From Flavobacteriales bacterium (GTDB taxonomy: Bacteria; Bacteroidota; Bacteroidia; Flavobacteriales; Crocinitomicaceae): a stretch of DNA of 23,944 nt. Positions 7,669 to 16,261 of this stretch are shown here, one piece after another. Location of the stretch: assembly GCA_947375085.1 (NCBI GenBank), contig CANCEQ010000019.1, positions 1-23,944 on the forward strand, written 5' to 3'. Every line of letters begins with the position of its first letter. The stretch's first letter is position 1. The notes below the pieces were generated by a model that was not told the origin of the DNA, did not search any database, and was given only the letters and a program-made list of their open reading frames with translations. Both the position numbers and the translations under genes were made by a program.

Positions 7669-8394
7669 ATGGTGAAAAATCGAAAAAAATGCACCCTTTG
7701 CAAAGAGCCTATGGCACGATGGTTTTATGGTTCACCCAATTATGATGAATTAAAAGAAGCATTACGAAACAGGGAGATCATATTAGGAGGTTGTTGCTTT
7801 TCAAATCTTTCTCCCAAATGGGCATGCTTAAATTGTGGATTGAGCTATAGAAAAGATGGTATAGGCGTTTTAGATCATGAATTAATTGAAAAAATAGAAG
7901 GTCCACATTTATCTTTCTTCACTCTAGAAGATGATTTAGAGGCAATTTCTGAACAAACTTATGATCTTCCAAGCAATATAAACCATTTATTGAACGACGA
8001 TTTTTTGGTGAAAGAAACCTCTAAAAAAAGTGTAGGATTTCATTTCCATGAAGGAGGTTATTCAGCCAATCAAGATGATATTCGCTATCTCGATGGGATC
8101 TTAATTTGGAATCAATATGAATCAATTTATGATCACCTGAAGTCAAATTTTGAAAAACAAGTACCTCAATCTGTTTTTATTCTTCCTCCAAAAATTAAGA
8201 AAGAGTTGAATGCATTTATTTCGACATCAAAATGGAAGAAAAATTATTTTCAACCAATTTTGGACGGGAAACAATGGGAAATGAAACGATTGATTGAGAA
8301 GAATGTCAAAAAGTCTTATGGTTCAAATGATTACCCTGATGTTTATTTGAAATTCTTTGAAATAGTCAATGGTATTTCGGATGGTTTATTTTGA
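7669..8394 (+). CDS. Zinc-ribbon protein of unknown function
   Basis: This 241-residue soluble protein has an N-terminal zinc ribbon: C8-x2-C11 in KCTLCKEPM and C52-x2-C55 in ACLNCGLSY, separated by a conserved-looking YGSPNYDELKEALRNREIILGGCC segment start (two further Cys at 41-42). The phrase 'C-x-L-C ... G-x-P ... I-x-LGGC ... P-x-W-x-C-x-x-C' is familiar from short bacterial zinc-ribbon proteins. Residues 60-241 are not recognised; they include a charged helix (PPKIKKELNAFI) and a W-rich stretch (ISTSKWKKNYFQ). No catalytic motif is seen. It is probably the second gene of an operon with the LRR gene. The ATG at 7669 is the first in frame and follows the LRR stop by 22 bases. Confidence 0.6.
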   Translation: MVKNRKKCTLCKEPMARWFYGSPNYDELKEALRNREIILGGCCFSNLSPKWACLNCGLSYRKDGIGVLDHELIEKIEGPHLSFFTLEDDLEAISEQTYDLPSNINHLLNDDFLVKETSKKSVGFHFHEGGYSANQDDIRYLDGILIWNQYESIYDHLKSNFEKQVPQSVFILPPKIKKELNAFISTSKWKKNYFQPILDGKQWEMKRLIEKNVKKSYGSNDYPDVYLKFFEIVNGISDGLF

Positions 8395-8523
8395 TTCAAT
8401 GACAAAAGTTTCATATTAGGGATTTTTTAGTGTGTGAAATGCTTTTGAAGTTGAAACATACTTAATGAATGGTAAATAGAGTAGGAGTGACTAAATCTCA
8501 CACCTAAATGATTTTTTAGGAGA

Positions 8524-8553
8524 TTGAATTGGCAAAATAAATTGTTAAATTTG
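8524..8553 (+). promoter_or_regulatory. Promoter candidate for mcrBC
   Basis: TTG (8524-8526), exactly 19 bases, then TAAATTTG (8546-8553) matches the Bacteroidota consensus TTG-N19-TAnnTTTG at every defined base. Transcription would start near 8560, about 125 bases before the mcrB ATG. The surrounding gap (8395-8686) shows no other gene. Confidence 0.6.
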
Positions 8554-8686
8554 AAGAAGTTTATATCTAATTTACACTATCGAAAATATGTTACAATTTT
8601 TAAAAATTACAGAATATAAAGGATAAAGTTGAGATATGAAATATCAATCTAAAACCAACTAATTTTACAAAACATTTTTTCAGAAA

Positions 8687-11434
8687 ATGACAAAAAAAGA
8701 AATATTCGATTATCTAGAACCTATAAATACGAATCACATTGAAGCAGCAATGCGGCAAATTGATTTGGATGGAATACCATCTGGACGCTCTTCTCAAATG
8801 TATAGTGTTATTAGCCCCTTGAACGGAACTAAATACCCACCTCCATATTTGATCGAATTGGCATTTAAGTTGGCAACTGGAAATGAATTACCTACAGGAT
8901 TTTTTTCAAAAATAACAAAGGATGGTGGTCATTTTGAGAAATTAAAAAGTCTAGGCTGTAAAATTGTTGACAAAAACGATCCAGTTTTTGAATTAATTGA
9001 GTCATATAAAACACATATTCGTGAATCAGAACTTAAAGATGAATTATATAAATGGGATTTAATTCAAAAGTTCAAAGGTAGGCCAGATGTAAATGCACCT
9101 GATTTTGCTGAGGAGTTGAGATCTATTAATTATGGCAACTTTTTGTATGCCATGTCAAATGGTGTTCTTCGTGGACTTGTTAAACAGGATCCTGAAGAGA
9201 TGCGTCAAAACATAAAAGATTTGTTGAATGAGAATCTTCCTTTAAAAGAAAGGATTGAGGAATACGGTAAATCAACTTTTGATTTATACAGACGATTGGA
9301 ACCTGATAATAAAACAAGTCATCATCAAGATGAACGAACTGCTGCAACAATATTATCCTTTTTCAATCCAGATAAGTATACCTTATATAAAAGTTCTTTT
9401 TACGTTAAATACTGTGAATTCCTTGGTTTAAAACAAAAGAATAAAGGAGAAAAATACATACACTACTTAGAGCTTATTCATGATTTTGTAAATAATTATA
9501 TTCTAAAAGATGCTGAGTTGTTAGAATTGGTGGATAGCTTTTTGCCATCAACAGCTTATCCAGATTCTCAACGTATAATTTTAGCTCAAGATATTCTTTA
9601 CCATCATTTTAATAAAAATAATACAGTGGATTTATTTCAAATTTTAGAACAATTTATTGCACAAGCTAAAACAGGTGATTTAAAAACTTCTTCTTATCCA
9701 AAAAAATATGAAGGCCTAACTACTAAAGTAAGTTTTGGTCAGGGAGTTTCCGCTAGGATTCCTTGGATGAGTTTAACGAAAGAGCCGAATACTACTTCTA
9801 AAGGAATTTATCCTGTTTTTTTATATTATAAAGAATTTGAAAAATTAGTACTTGCATATGGAATTAGCGAAACAGAAGTTAGTGATTTTGAATGGACTGA
9901 AACAGAAGGTCTACAAACAATTAATGAATGGTATTTAGAGTCTTTTCAAAAGCGTCCTGATAGATATGGCGCAAGTTATTTGAAAGGTATTTATGACACT
10001 ACAGATTTAAATAGAGATCAAATAATGTCAGACCTTGAAGAAATTATAGATTCTTACAATTCAATCGATTTTAAATTATCTGATAATAGTGAAACAGCTC
10101 CAACAATAATTAAAACTACTATGGCTCAACCATTGAATCAAATCCTTTATGGCCCTCCAGGAACTGGGAAAACATATAACTCAATCGATGAAGCACTTAA
10201 GATTGTAGATTCGGAGTTCTATAAAGCAAATAAAGAAAATAGAGGAAAACTTGTAGAGCGATTTAATGAATTAATTTTTGATGAAAATTTAAATCCATCT
10301 GGATTAATTGTTTTTACAACGTTTCATCAAAGTTTAGCTTACGAAGATTTTATTGAAGGAATTAAACCTGTAATGACAGGAAATGGTGAATTGGAGTACG
10401 AAATAAAAGATGGTCTTTTTAAGCAGGTCGTAAATTTAGCAAAGAGAAATACTTCATCTAATTTTTCAGATGCATATACCAATTTAATAAAAGACATAAA
10501 TGATAACGATGCTGATTATCTTACATTAAAAACAATTAGAGGAAAAGAATATAGGGTAAATGTAAATAGTAACAACAATTTATCTTTGTTTACCTCAATT
10601 GAGATTAAAAAACAAGGTGTCTTATCAAAAGATAAATTGATGCGTTTTTATAACGGAGAAAAAAATGTTTTTGATGGTTGGGAAGGATATGCTACAGGTG
10701 TTATTGAATATTTGAAATCAAATTATCAACTTTCGAATGAAAAAATTTCAAACGAATTGAATAATTATGTAATTATTATCGATGAAATAAATAGGGGGAA
10801 TGTTTCTTCCATTTTTGGAGAGTTGATTACTTTAATAGAAGATGATAAACGTATTGGAAAACTAAACCATTTATCAGTTGTCTTACCGTATTCACGTGAG
10901 CAATTTAGTATTCCTCAAAATTTATTCATTATTGGTACAATGAATACAGCAGACCGTTCTGTTGAATCTTTGGATACAGCATTGAGAAGACGTTTTTCAT
11001 TTTTAGAAATGCTACCAGATCCATCAAATCTTATCGATAAAAATAATAGACCATTAAATGTAAAAGATATTAATCTTCAAGATTTACTTTTTACTATCAA
11101 TAAACGCATTGAGTTTTTAGTAGATAGAGATCATACGATAGGTCATGCCTTTTTTATTGGTGTAAATTCAATAGCAGCTTTAAAATCAACTTTTAAAAAC
11201 AAAATTATTCCTTTGTTACAGGAGTATTTTTATGGTAATTATTATAATATTGAATTGGTTTTAGGTTCAGGGTTTTTCAATAAAAAAGCAAAATCACAAG
11301 TTAGTTTTGCAATGACCAATGCTGAAGTTGATACAGAAGGGTTTATTTATGATTTTATAGATTTCGAAACGTTAAATGAAGATGAATTTATCAAACTTAT
11401 GAATGATATTAAAATAGAATCGTATACAAAATAA
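8687..11434 (+). CDS. mcrB: McrB-type GTPase subunit with modular N-terminus
   Basis: McrB is the AAA+ GTPase that binds modified DNA and drives translocation for cleavage by McrC. The 915 residues show, in order: a domain at about 1-95 with GTKYPPPYLIELAFKLATG that resembles the N-terminal head of ScoMcrA-type enzymes; an unassigned helical region (about 105-325); a DUF3578/MrcB-N domain (about 345-460) with VSFGQGVSARIPWMSL and GIYPVFLYY; and the AAA+ module with Walker A GPPGTGKT (489-496), Walker B IIDEINRG (D699, E700) and the McrB signature MNTADRS (752-758) followed by RRRF. E. coli McrB is about 459 residues, so the reader part is greatly enlarged; base preference cannot be read from sequence. 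mcrC follows with 2 bases between. Confidence 0.92.
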   Translation: MTKKEIFDYLEPINTNHIEAAMRQIDLDGIPSGRSSQMYSVISPLNGTKYPPPYLIELAFKLATGNELPTGFFSKITKDGGHFEKLKSLGCKIVDKNDPVFELIESYKTHIRESELKDELYKWDLIQKFKGRPDVNAPDFAEELRSINYGNFLYAMSNGVLRGLVKQDPEEMRQNIKDLLNENLPLKERIEEYGKSTFDLYRRLEPDNKTSHHQDERTAATILSFFNPDKYTLYKSSFYVKYCEFLGLKQKNKGEKYIHYLELIHDFVNNYILKDAELLELVDSFLPSTAYPDSQRIILAQDILYHHFNKNNTVDLFQILEQFIAQAKTGDLKTSSYPKKYEGLTTKVSFGQGVSARIPWMSLTKEPNTTSKGIYPVFLYYKEFEKLVLAYGISETEVSDFEWTETEGLQTINEWYLESFQKRPDRYGASYLKGIYDTTDLNRDQIMSDLEEIIDSYNSIDFKLSDNSETAPTIIKTTMAQPLNQILYGPPGTGKTYNSIDEALKIVDSEFYKANKENRGKLVERFNELIFDENLNPSGLIVFTTFHQSLAYEDFIEGIKPVMTGNGELEYEIKDGLFKQVVNLAKRNTSSNFSDAYTNLIKDINDNDADYLTLKTIRGKEYRVNVNSNNNLSLFTSIEIKKQGVLSKDKLMRFYNGEKNVFDGWEGYATGVIEYLKSNYQLSNEKISNELNNYVIIIDEINRGNVSSIFGELITLIEDDKRIGKLNHLSVVLPYSREQFSIPQNLFIIGTMNTADRSVESLDTALRRRFSFLEMLPDPSNLIDKNNRPLNVKDINLQDLLFTINKRIEFLVDRDHTIGHAFFIGVNSIAALKSTFKNKIIPLLQEYFYGNYYNIELVLGSGFFNKKAKSQVSFAMTNAEVDTEGFIYDFIDFETLNEDEFIKLMNDIKIESYTK

Positions 11435-11436
11435 GT

Positions 11437-12663
11437 ATGAAACCAATTACCCGTTTTGAACACGAAAAATTAATCATTGGTGAGGAAGGTTTTACCAAAC
11501 AACATTGGGAAGCTTTTGTGAAATACAATGAGTTGAACAATAATCAATTTTTTGATGTATTGTACAATGGTATTCGTTTCAAACAGTATGTTGGTATTAT
11601 ACAGATAGGAAGTTTTGCTGTTGAAATTCATCCAAAGGCAGATAAAAATGATTCAACAGAAAATTGGCGCAATGTTCTGTTACCTATGTTAAAGGAATGC
11701 GGTAAAATAAAAGCTAAATCAGCAGATACCGCCAATTTGAAACGTCAAAACCTCAATTTATTAGAAGTTTATTTTGATTATTATTTGCGCGAAATAGAAC
11801 AATTGATTCACGCAGGATTGGTTAAAAAGTACCGAAAAGAAACTGGGAATGTAAAAGCCTTAAAAGGAAAATTAGATTTTGCAGGAAACATTAGGTATAA
11901 CTTAGTTCATAAAGAACGTTTTTACACTACTCACCAAGTATATGATGTTAACCACAAGTTACATCAAGTGCTTAATTTAGCATTAGAGATTGTAGATCAA
12001 TTCAGTTCTGGGTCACTAATCAATGATGGCTGTAAACGCGTTAGAATGAGTTTTCCTGAAGTTGCTAAAGTAAATGTGAATGAACAAATTTTAAATTCAA
12101 TCACTTTAGATCGAAAAACGGCACCTTATGAACGAGCTTTAGAGCTTGCGAAATTTATTATTCTCAATTATTCACCTGATATTAAAGGAGGTAATCAAAA
12201 AATGATTGCCTTATTGTTTGATATGAATCAATTGTGGGAAGAATATGTTTATATTAAATTGAGAAAAGAGATTCAAATAGAAAATTCAGCCTATAATAGC
12301 TATACAATTCAAGCACAGCATTCGAAAGACTTTTGGGAAAATAATTCTCTTCAACCGGATATTGTATTGTCGAATGGTAATGAAAAATACATCATTGATA
12401 CAAAGTGGAAAATTCCAGGTAATTCGGCATCTGTTGAAGATTTACGCCAGATGTATGCGTATGCTCGTTTCTGGAAGGCTGAAAGAGTAATGCTGCTCTA
12501 TCCAGGAAATAAAGAGCATTCGGGTTTTAAAGCATATCAAAATTCAGATTTTGACAGAACAGAACATTCATGTAAAATGGGGTTTGTTTCAGTAACTAAT
12601 AATTCCGGAGAACTTGATAGTACAATAGGGGCTGCTATTTTGAATATGATGTTGTCTCGTTGA
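11437..12663 (+). CDS. mcrC: McrC, nuclease subunit of McrBC restriction system
   Basis: McrC is the PD-(D/E)XK endonuclease that joins the McrB hexamer, stimulates its GTPase and cuts DNA carrying modified cytosines. The 408 residues (somewhat longer than E. coli McrC) include the N-terminal beta-rich finger region (to about 110), the middle helical McrC core with NVKALKGKLDFAGNI and HKLHQVLNLAL, and the catalytic site QPDIVL (D308) with D321-T-K323 in YIIDTKW. All key residues appear intact. The gene begins 2 bases after the mcrB stop. It ends at 12663, convergent with nadR, with an AT-rich inverted repeat between. Confidence 0.92.
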   Translation: MKPITRFEHEKLIIGEEGFTKQHWEAFVKYNELNNNQFFDVLYNGIRFKQYVGIIQIGSFAVEIHPKADKNDSTENWRNVLLPMLKECGKIKAKSADTANLKRQNLNLLEVYFDYYLREIEQLIHAGLVKKYRKETGNVKALKGKLDFAGNIRYNLVHKERFYTTHQVYDVNHKLHQVLNLALEIVDQFSSGSLINDGCKRVRMSFPEVAKVNVNEQILNSITLDRKTAPYERALELAKFIILNYSPDIKGGNQKMIALLFDMNQLWEEYVYIKLRKEIQIENSAYNSYTIQAQHSKDFWENNSLQPDIVLSNGNEKYIIDTKWKIPGNSASVEDLRQMYAYARFWKAERVMLLYPGNKEHSGFKAYQNSDFDRTEHSCKMGFVSVTNNSGELDSTIGAAILNMMLSR

Positions 12664-12685
12664 TCACTTAAAAACACTTTCTAAT

Positions 12686-12725
12686 TTATTTAAATGATAT
12701 TTTAAATCAATTATAATTTAAATAA
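12686..12725. terminator. AT-only inverted repeat between convergent mcrC and nadR
   Basis: TTATTTAAAT (12686-12695) and ATTTAAATAA (12716-12725) are perfect inverted copies separated by 20 bases. It lies between the convergent stops of mcrC (12663) and nadR (12718), overlapping the nadR stop codon. It has no GC pairs, so as a terminator it would be weak; position is the main support. Confidence 0.35.
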
Positions 12726-13695
12726 AATTTAAAACTTCAATACAACGATTAAATCTTGTTTCAAAATCACCGGAAATAACTACATAATCTATTCCTCGCA
12801 TTTCCAATTCTTGTTTAATTCTATCGAAATGCCATTGCCTTAAATGAGGGAATTCTCTTGTTCCATCATCTTCCCATGGAATATCTATATCCATTAATAA
12901 GTAGAGATCATAATTTCTTTGAGAAGTCATTTCAATTACTTTTGACGGACATTCTTTGAAGTAAATTTCACTCCAAATTTGAGTGACAATTAAATCAGTG
13001 TCAAAAAAGGTTAGTTTATTGGCATTTTGAACAGCTATTTCTTCAAGTCCTACCTGACCAATTGCAATGTTAGTTATATCTCCAAATTCCAATTTACCTT
13101 GTTTTTCTACAAAATATTCTCTTCCAAATTCTTTGGCCCAAGAAGTGTTGTAATGACTTGCTAATTTTTCAGCAAGTGTGGTTTTACCTGTCGATTCGGG
13201 CCCTGTAAGTACTATCCTTTTCACGAAATATGGTTTCACAGCATCTGGAATAAAATCCCAGTGTTTATAAGGGGCTTTTCGTATTTCTGTTCCGGAAATT
13301 GGAATAGTTAATCTTTGTAGATCAATTAACTCATGTTTTATACCTAGTCTTTCAGCAACTTCATCGCCGTAATTTTCAGAAGAAAAAAACACTTCCGTTT
13401 CAGAATCTATTTCTCTTTTTAATAGATTGGTCCAAATTTCCCAAAAGTCAATATGTTCATGGGGATAGGAGGGTACTTCATCGGTAACATGAATTATTTT
13501 AGCTCCTGGAACTGAATCTTTCATCCATAGAAATCTTAATTCACCATCAATAGGTTCTTTTTGAATTGAACAAACTAAAACAGTTAATTCGTCAACAAGT
13601 TCCATTGCTGAATGAATCATAAATAAATGCCCTTTATGCAAAGGCATAAATTTGCCTAAAACAAATCCTTTTTTATATTTTTTGCTTTTTTCCAT
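12718..13695 (-). CDS. nadR: NadR-like NMN adenylyltransferase / ribosylnicotinamide kinase
   Basis: A bifunctional enzyme: the kinase phosphorylates nicotinamide riboside to NMN and the adenylyltransferase makes NAD+ from NMN and ATP. The 325 residues hold an N-terminal NMNAT domain with GKFMPLHKGH (H20-K-G-H23) and ISGTEIRKAP (133-142, the ISxTxxR motif), then the kinase domain with P-loop GPESTGKT (165-172) and FDTDL. It lacks the N-terminal HTH repressor part of enterobacterial NadR (about 410 residues), so it is an enzyme only. Its ATG overlaps the end of pnuC by 40 bases in another frame, a sign of translational coupling. The PnuC/NadR pair is the classical nicotinamide-riboside route: the kinase traps the vitamin after uptake. 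It is the last gene of the operon. Confidence 0.92.
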   Translation of the reverse strand: MEKSKKYKKGFVLGKFMPLHKGHLFMIHSAMELVDELTVLVCSIQKEPIDGELRFLWMKDSVPGAKIIHVTDEVPSYPHEHIDFWEIWTNLLKREIDSETEVFFSSENYGDEVAERLGIKHELIDLQRLTIPISGTEIRKAPYKHWDFIPDAVKPYFVKRIVLTGPESTGKTTLAEKLASHYNTSWAKEFGREYFVEKQGKLEFGDITNIAIGQVGLEEIAVQNANKLTFFDTDLIVTQIWSEIYFKECPSKVIEMTSQRNYDLYLLMDIDIPWEDDGTREFPHLRQWHFDRIKQELEMRGIDYVVISGDFETRFNRCIEVLNFI

Positions 13696-14225
13696 TCTAA
13701 ATAACCTTTAATTGCTAAAATGAGAAATATCAAATAAATTCCACTAGAAAGATATAAACCTTTGTAACAGAAAAGTAGTATGTAAATTGAATCTGCCAGA
13801 ATCCAAAATAGCCAATTTTCTATGTGTTTTTTTACTAGTAACCAATTTGCAGTTAAGCTTAGAATTGAGACAAAAGCATCAATAAATGGAAGGGTTGCGT
13901 CTGTATACTTGGTTAGAAAGTATGTCCATAAAATTGTTAGTACGCAAATTGAAAACAGATAGACAACCAAATGTTTTTTTGTAAATTTTCGAATCTCCAA
14001 TTGGGAGTCAGATAATTTCTTTTTCCAATTATACCAACCAATAAAACCTTGAAATAGAAAAAATAACTGAAGTGTCATATCAGCATATAATTTCAAATTA
14101 TAGAAAAGTATAAAATAAGCAGTAACCCCAATTATCCCCGTCGGCCAATTAAAAACATTCTTTTTGATTGCTAGAAGAACACATAAAAGACTGAAAACAA
14201 CAGCTATTATTTCAATTATTAACAT
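13656..14225 (-). CDS. pnuC: PnuC nicotinamide riboside transporter
   Basis: PnuC moves nicotinamide riboside by facilitated diffusion across the inner membrane, pulled by phosphorylation through NadR. The 189-residue protein is hydrophobic with six to seven membrane helices. Family features seen are N-P-x-G-like WPTGIIGVTAYF (28-39), YADMTLQLFFLFQGFIGWYNW (48-68; aromatic-rich binding segment), TDATLPFIDAFV, and the final LADSIYILLFCYKGLYLSSGIY helix pair before EWKK. Its ATG shares one base with the receptor stop (TAATG), and its 3' end overlaps nadR by 40 bases. PnuT-type thiamin or PnuX-type riboflavin relatives exist, but nadR next door makes nicotinamide riboside by far the best substrate. 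Confidence 0.9.
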   Translation of the reverse strand: MLIIEIIAVVFSLLCVLLAIKKNVFNWPTGIIGVTAYFILFYNLKLYADMTLQLFFLFQGFIGWYNWKKKLSDSQLEIRKFTKKHLVVYLFSICVLTILWTYFLTKYTDATLPFIDAFVSILSLTANWLLVKKHIENWLFWILADSIYILLFCYKGLYLSSGIYLIFLILAIKGYLEWKKAKNIKKDLF

Positions 14226-16261
14226 TAAAATTTCAATTTAAGTGAAACATAGTAATTTCTAGTCGCCATTGCAAAATAATAGGGTTGATTTCCTTGAACA
14301 TATCCTGAAGAATAATACTTTTGATTCAGTATATTGTTTGCTAGAAATTGGATACTATGGTTTTTATAAAACTTAATTGAAAAACCTCCATTAAGTATAA
14401 AAGAGGAAGGTAAAATTAAATTTTGATTATTCCCATTTTCTAAAAATGATTCTCCTACATAACGTCCAGTAACTTCTGTTGAAATTCTTTTTGATATTTG
14501 GTATTCAACTGATTGATTTAAGATTATTTGAGGTGTAAGTAAAGGTTTAATATCTATATGCTCAACTGAGTCATAATCAGTTGTATAATGAGCGATTTTA
14601 TTATCACTTAAATTTAACTGAGTTGAAATGAATAAATTTTTAATTGGTTCTACAATCAAATTTAATTCAATACCTTTTCTGTAGCTTGACGAAACATTTT
14701 TTCTAAGTGGAAGTCCAATATAACTTAATTGACCAATGGCAGCAATTTCATTTCTAAATTTCATATTGTAAAAATTGAAATCGATTTTCCATTTTTTACT
14801 TTGGAGTTTAAAGCCTATTTCTAGATCAATTACAGTTTCTGGTTTTACTCGATTTAAGCTTCCAATTTCTTGATAATTCAATGAATCTATATTGTCATAT
14901 CCAGCAAACATATCGTTTCTCGTTGGCTCTCTACTTGTTTTTCCAAGTGATGTATAAATACTGCTGTTTTTTCCAATTGAATAGATTATTCCTGCTTTTG
15001 GATTAAAAAACTCCCAAGAAATAGAAGGGATTGAAATAGGAGTAAGCTTATCTGATTCGTATGTAAACTGACTTCGTCTATATTGTAAATCAGTATAGAG
15101 ATTAAATTTACTTATTTGATAAGAAATTTTAGTAAATGCGGATACTTCATTTTTATGCCCCGCATTTTTATAGATTAAATCATTCTGAGAATTTAACAAG
15201 GAAGCAAAGTGATAACGAACATAATTATTTGCGTTTATTCCAGCATTTACTTTTAATGATTTAGTTGAATATTGATAATTTACAATTCCACCATACAAGT
15301 TAGAGTTGACAGAGAATTTAAAGTAATCAGGAGGAAACAAAATGGAATATCCTCCAGATAAATTTGTGTAATAGGTTGAAAAAGTAAATTGAGATTTATT
15401 ATTTAAAGCAAAAATATATTGAAGCATTCCAAAAGTTTGTTTGAATTTATCTTTTTCATCTTTTGTTAAGAAATTAGCTTTGTAATTGGTTTTTAAAACT
15501 GAATCTGCAATTGCTAAATAAGACATTTGGTTATTAGATTCTCCAGAAAAGCCAGTAAATTTCAAGAAACTTTTTTTCAATTTATATCCTCCGCTTAAGA
15601 AAGCCGACTGACCAACTGTACCTGAGTTTTCTCTGAAACCGTTTGACCCACTTGCAGAAAACCGACCGTAAAAAGAAAATTTATTTTTCAGTAATCCCGT
15701 GTTAAATTCAGGACTAACTCTATACGTATTGTAAGATCCAAAGCTGCTATTTATTTCTACATAAGAGCTATCAAATAATGATGGAGATTCCATATTTACT
15801 GAACCTCCAAATGCTGATGTTCCATTTGTACTTACACCAACTCCTCTTTGTACTTGAATTGAACGAATACTATTCAAAAAATCAGGATAATTCGAAAAGT
15901 AAGCACCTTGATCTTCTGGTTCATTTAATGGTACACCATTTAGAGTGAAATTAATTCTTGTTTGATCGATACCTCTCAATCTAAAATAAGAATAACCAGT
16001 GTAATGTCCACCATCTGAAACCCAAGTAACCGAAGGTGTTTTAGAAAGTAAAACGGGCATTTCTTGACCGAAATAACCTTGTTCAATTTGTTTTTGATTC
16101 AGTGTAACTTCAGATATTGGAACTTTCCTATCTGCTCTCACAGATTGAATAGAAATTTCTTCCAAAACTTGTTTCTTTAAAGTATCTTCTATTTCTTGAG
16201 TAAAGAAGAATGTGTTGATAGACAAGAAAATAAATAGCAATGGTAGTTTGTATGTTTTCAT
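14225..16261 (-). CDS. TonB-dependent receptor, putative nicotinamide riboside/NAD-precursor importer
   Basis: An outer-membrane, energy-coupled receptor of 678 residues. It has a signal peptide (about 1-21, hydrophobic LLFIFLSINTFFF), a plug domain (about 45-160) with VLLSKTPSV, YFRLRGIDQTRINFTLNGVP and RSIQVQRGVGVS, and a beta-barrel to a C-terminal aromatic residue (KLKF). It is of the compact vitamin/siderophore (BtuB/FepA-like) class rather than the SusC class; the N-terminal carboxypeptidase-like domain is absent. Its ATG overlaps the ADP-ribosylglycohydrolase stop (ATGA), and pnuC starts on its stop codon, so the three genes are translationally coupled. Direct coupling to pnuC-nadR suggests it carries nicotinamide riboside or a related pyridine nucleotide breakdown product; this substrate is inferred from context only. 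Confidence 0.88.
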   Translation of the reverse strand: MKTYKLPLLFIFLSINTFFFTQEIEDTLKKQVLEEISIQSVRADRKVPISEVTLNQKQIEQGYFGQEMPVLLSKTPSVTWVSDGGHYTGYSYFRLRGIDQTRINFTLNGVPLNEPEDQGAYFSNYPDFLNSIRSIQVQRGVGVSTNGTSAFGGSVNMESPSLFDSSYVEINSSFGSYNTYRVSPEFNTGLLKNKFSFYGRFSASGSNGFRENSGTVGQSAFLSGGYKLKKSFLKFTGFSGESNNQMSYLAIADSVLKTNYKANFLTKDEKDKFKQTFGMLQYIFALNNKSQFTFSTYYTNLSGGYSILFPPDYFKFSVNSNLYGGIVNYQYSTKSLKVNAGINANNYVRYHFASLLNSQNDLIYKNAGHKNEVSAFTKISYQISKFNLYTDLQYRRSQFTYESDKLTPISIPSISWEFFNPKAGIIYSIGKNSSIYTSLGKTSREPTRNDMFAGYDNIDSLNYQEIGSLNRVKPETVIDLEIGFKLQSKKWKIDFNFYNMKFRNEIAAIGQLSYIGLPLRKNVSSSYRKGIELNLIVEPIKNLFISTQLNLSDNKIAHYTTDYDSVEHIDIKPLLTPQIILNQSVEYQISKRISTEVTGRYVGESFLENGNNQNLILPSSFILNGGFSIKFYKNHSIQFLANNILNQKYYSSGYVQGNQPYYFAMATRNYYVSLKLKF

